This document shows positions 6,242 through 7,158 of a DNA stretch of 7,158 nucleotides, piece after piece (position 1 is the first letter of the stretch; each line of letters opens with the position of its first letter). A program made the position numbers and the translations under genes. The stretch is from Acetobacteraceae bacterium. GTDB taxonomy: Bacteria > Pseudomonadota > Alphaproteobacteria > Acetobacterales > Acetobacteraceae. Where the stretch lies: NCBI GenBank assembly GCA_030039695.1, contig JASHVB010000157.1, positions 1 through 7,158 on the forward strand. The letters are read 5' to 3'. The notes under the pieces are model-generated. The model was given only the letters and a program-made list of their open reading frames with translations. It was not told where the DNA came from and made no database searches.

Positions 6242-6607
6242 TCAGCAGGACGTGGGAGTGAAACCGAAGCAACAGCGCTGGCGAAGGTTACGCTCGGCCG
6301 CCGCAGGCAATCCGGGTAGGCCCATATCAATGCCGGACGGGGGCAGCGCAACGAGTGGGCCCAGCACAGGTGTGAAGGTGGTCGACGTGCAATTAAGCGG
6401 CCTCATGCCGAGCACTCGCGTGATGTTGACGTGGAGGCTAACGCCTGCCGAGTTGGACTCAACTGAATTACACGTGAGCGGGTTGAAATCCGCTTCTTGC
6501 AATCGAAACCCGATTGTCATTTGAATCTCAAAAGCCATTCCCGCACACTGCGCGTGCATAACCTCTAATATAAAGGTACGGTCGCCCGAAGCTTCGTCAC
6601 GAACCAC
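6242..6607 (-). CDS. Unrecognised ORF, possibly a decayed gene, related to the segment at the right edge
   Basis: The frame is open on the minus strand from a stop at 6643-6641 down to a TGA at 6244-6242, 65 bases before the dehydratase start. The first start in frame is GTG at 6607, with no clear Shine-Dalgarno sequence. Further possible starts follow within the first 30 codons. The N-terminal third reads like real protein: ASGDRTFILEVMHAQ, then AFEIQMTIGFRLQEADF. It matches, codon for codon, a plus-strand segment at 7095-7157, with most changes at third positions. The remainder contains LHVNITRVLGMRPLNC and LGPLVALPPSGIDMGLPGL, and the Cys-rich tail after RNLRQ looks poorly constrained. I cannot name a family. 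It may be a small intact gene, a truncated gene, or a frame that decays near its end. Its position makes it a possible first gene of the operon, but no evidence ties it to aromatic metabolism. Confidence 0.4.
   Translation of the reverse strand: MVRDEASGDRTFILEVMHAQCAGMAFEIQMTIGFRLQEADFNPLTCNSVESNSAGVSLHVNITRVLGMRPLNCTSTTFTPVLGPLVALPPSGIDMGLPGLPAAAERNLRQRCCFGFTPTSC
6491..6553 (-). repeat. Left copy of an inverted, coding-like homologous pair
   Basis: Read on the minus strand, these 21 codons give AQCAGMAFEIQMTIGFRLQEA. By my count they match the plus-strand segment 7095-7157 at 48 of 63 bases. Differences fall mainly at third codon positions, so this is coding-level homology more than a recent DNA repeat. 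Weaker in-frame similarity continues about 12 codons further toward the N-terminus. Confidence 0.6.
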
Positions 6608-6717
6608 ATCAGCATATCCGCGTAATCGGGTCGCGGAATCCTAAGTATCTAGCGAGCGGCTAGGTACATCAGTGACGTGGCCAGCCTCCCATTGGCTCAA
6701 CCTCGCCAAGTGGAGCT

Positions 6718-7043
6718 GTGACCACCTTATCGGACCGCCAGAGGATTTCCGTCGTCACGTGCATTGCGGTCGTTCCGTGTTCCATCGACCACGCCACCGC
6801 TCACGGAGCCGAGCTTGTCGTAATCAGCGACCATCATGCGATTGGTGCTGATTAAGCGAATAGAACGCCCGGCAGGCACTGGCGATGAGTGGATGGTGGC
6901 ATTGGGAATGCGCAGCTTCGACGCATTTGCTTGCCGATCGTGCTTTGAGAACCGCGACGCCAGCAGCGTTGCAGGTGCGACCGGACGGCATATTGATTCT
7001 AGTGCCGGTCGGTGCGCTCAGCCCGCTGTTCTCAGCGCGCCGC
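6718..7043 (+). pseudogene. Broken fragment resembling RecJ single-strand exonuclease (DHH family)
   Basis: From 6718 the plus strand encodes ISVVTCIAVVP, then IDHATAHGAELVVISDHHAIG, before a TAA at 6853-6855. RecJ proteins have the pattern D-C-G-x-x-x-x-x-x-(I/L)-x-x-A-x-x-x-G-x-(D/E)-(V/L)-(V/I)-V-x-DHH in this region. After the stop another frame, open from 6864, gives NARQALAMSGWWHWECAAS, then DRALR and DGILILVPVGAL. This resembles the next RecJ blocks: NPNR...SG-x-x-H-x-CAA, then NRALR, then LLDLVALGTV. The order and rough spacing fit, with a stop, a frameshift and a small loss between the blocks. Catalytic residues are incomplete (DCG reads TCI), no start is visible, and the N-terminal and C-terminal parts are missing. 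This is therefore a non-functional remnant if the identification holds. The match is by eye and moderate. Confidence 0.45.
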
Positions 7044-7049
7044 AAGACG

Positions 7050-7158
7050 GACGGAACTTCAGGTCACGATGGTTATATTGGAGCTGAGCGGCGAGCACAG
7101 TTTGCAGCAATAGGTTTTGAAATTCAGATGACGATAAGATTTCGATTGCGAGAAACCA
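7050..7158 (+). CDS. Partial coding-like segment running off the right edge, related to the 6242-6607 ORF
   Basis: In the frame open since 6864, these bases give GYIGAERRAQFAAIGFEIQ, then MTIRFRLRET to the window end. It aligns without gaps to the N-terminal third of the minus-strand ORF at 6242-6607, with FEIQMTI-x-FRL shared. The true start is unclear: an ATG at 7128 lies inside the shared block, and the frame joins directly onto the recJ-like remnant, so there may be a fusion junction near 7045. The rest of the gene lies outside the window. Family unknown. Confidence 0.35.
7095..7157 (+). repeat. Right copy of the inverted, coding-like homologous pair
   Basis: This is the partner of the minus-strand segment 6491-6553, about 76% identical over 63 bases by hand count. 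The copies face each other in opposite orientation about 540 bases apart, with the recJ-like remnant between them. Confidence 0.6.

Noticed and set aside
6177..6272. Longer N-terminus for the dehydroshikimate dehydratase from the start at 6272
   Set aside because: The 32 added residues do not look like family sequence and overlap the preceding ORF, whereas the ATG at 6176 has a GGAG site and matches the family's usual beginning.

Overview
The window looks like part of an accessory region, such as a genomic or symbiosis-type island, in an alphaproteobacterium, probably a Rhizobiales member close to Bradyrhizobium or Rhizobium. This placement is inferred from moderately high GC, the alphaproteobacterial style of the class II DAHP synthase and the two-domain QuiC, and flanks full of decayed fragments (an IS5-type transposase tail and a recJ-like piece). 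Species cannot be read from the sequence.

The centre (about 1154-6176) is one run of same-strand genes, read right to left on the minus strand. In transcription order they are: a two-domain 3-dehydroshikimate dehydratase with a 4-hydroxyphenylpyruvate-dioxygenase-like C-terminal half (quiC/qsuB type, 4284-6176); a 68-codon ORF (4037-4243); a class II DAHP synthase (2431-3969); a 105-codon ORF (2010-2327); and a shikimate/quinate dehydrogenase (1154-2002). Gaps are 40, 67, 103 and 7 bases, and each of the three enzyme genes has a recognisable Shine-Dalgarno sequence. A perfect 8-bp hairpin touches the DAHP synthase ribosome binding site.

Together the enzymes cover the entry step of the shikimate pathway (PEP + erythrose-4-phosphate to DAHP) and two reactions that draw on 3-dehydroshikimate: dehydration to protocatechuate and reduction to shikimate (or the reverse, oxidation of shikimate/quinate). 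Dehydroquinate synthase and dehydroquinase are absent from the window and would have to come from elsewhere. A committed DAHP synthase beside a dehydroshikimate dehydratase suggests a module that makes protocatechuate or a derived product from central carbon. A purely catabolic quinate operon would not need DAHP synthase. This is inference.

The left flank (1-1153) holds one well-supported small hypothetical gene (478-831, minus, with an excellent AAGGAGG site), a transposase tail remnant with an internal stop (973-1107, plus), and short open fragments without assignable function. The right flank (6177-7158) holds an unrecognised minus-strand ORF (6242-6607), a broken recJ-like fragment on the plus strand (about 6718-7043), and at the right edge the start of a plus-strand segment related to the 6242-6607 ORF. 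The two related segments are in opposite orientation and differ mostly at third codon positions.
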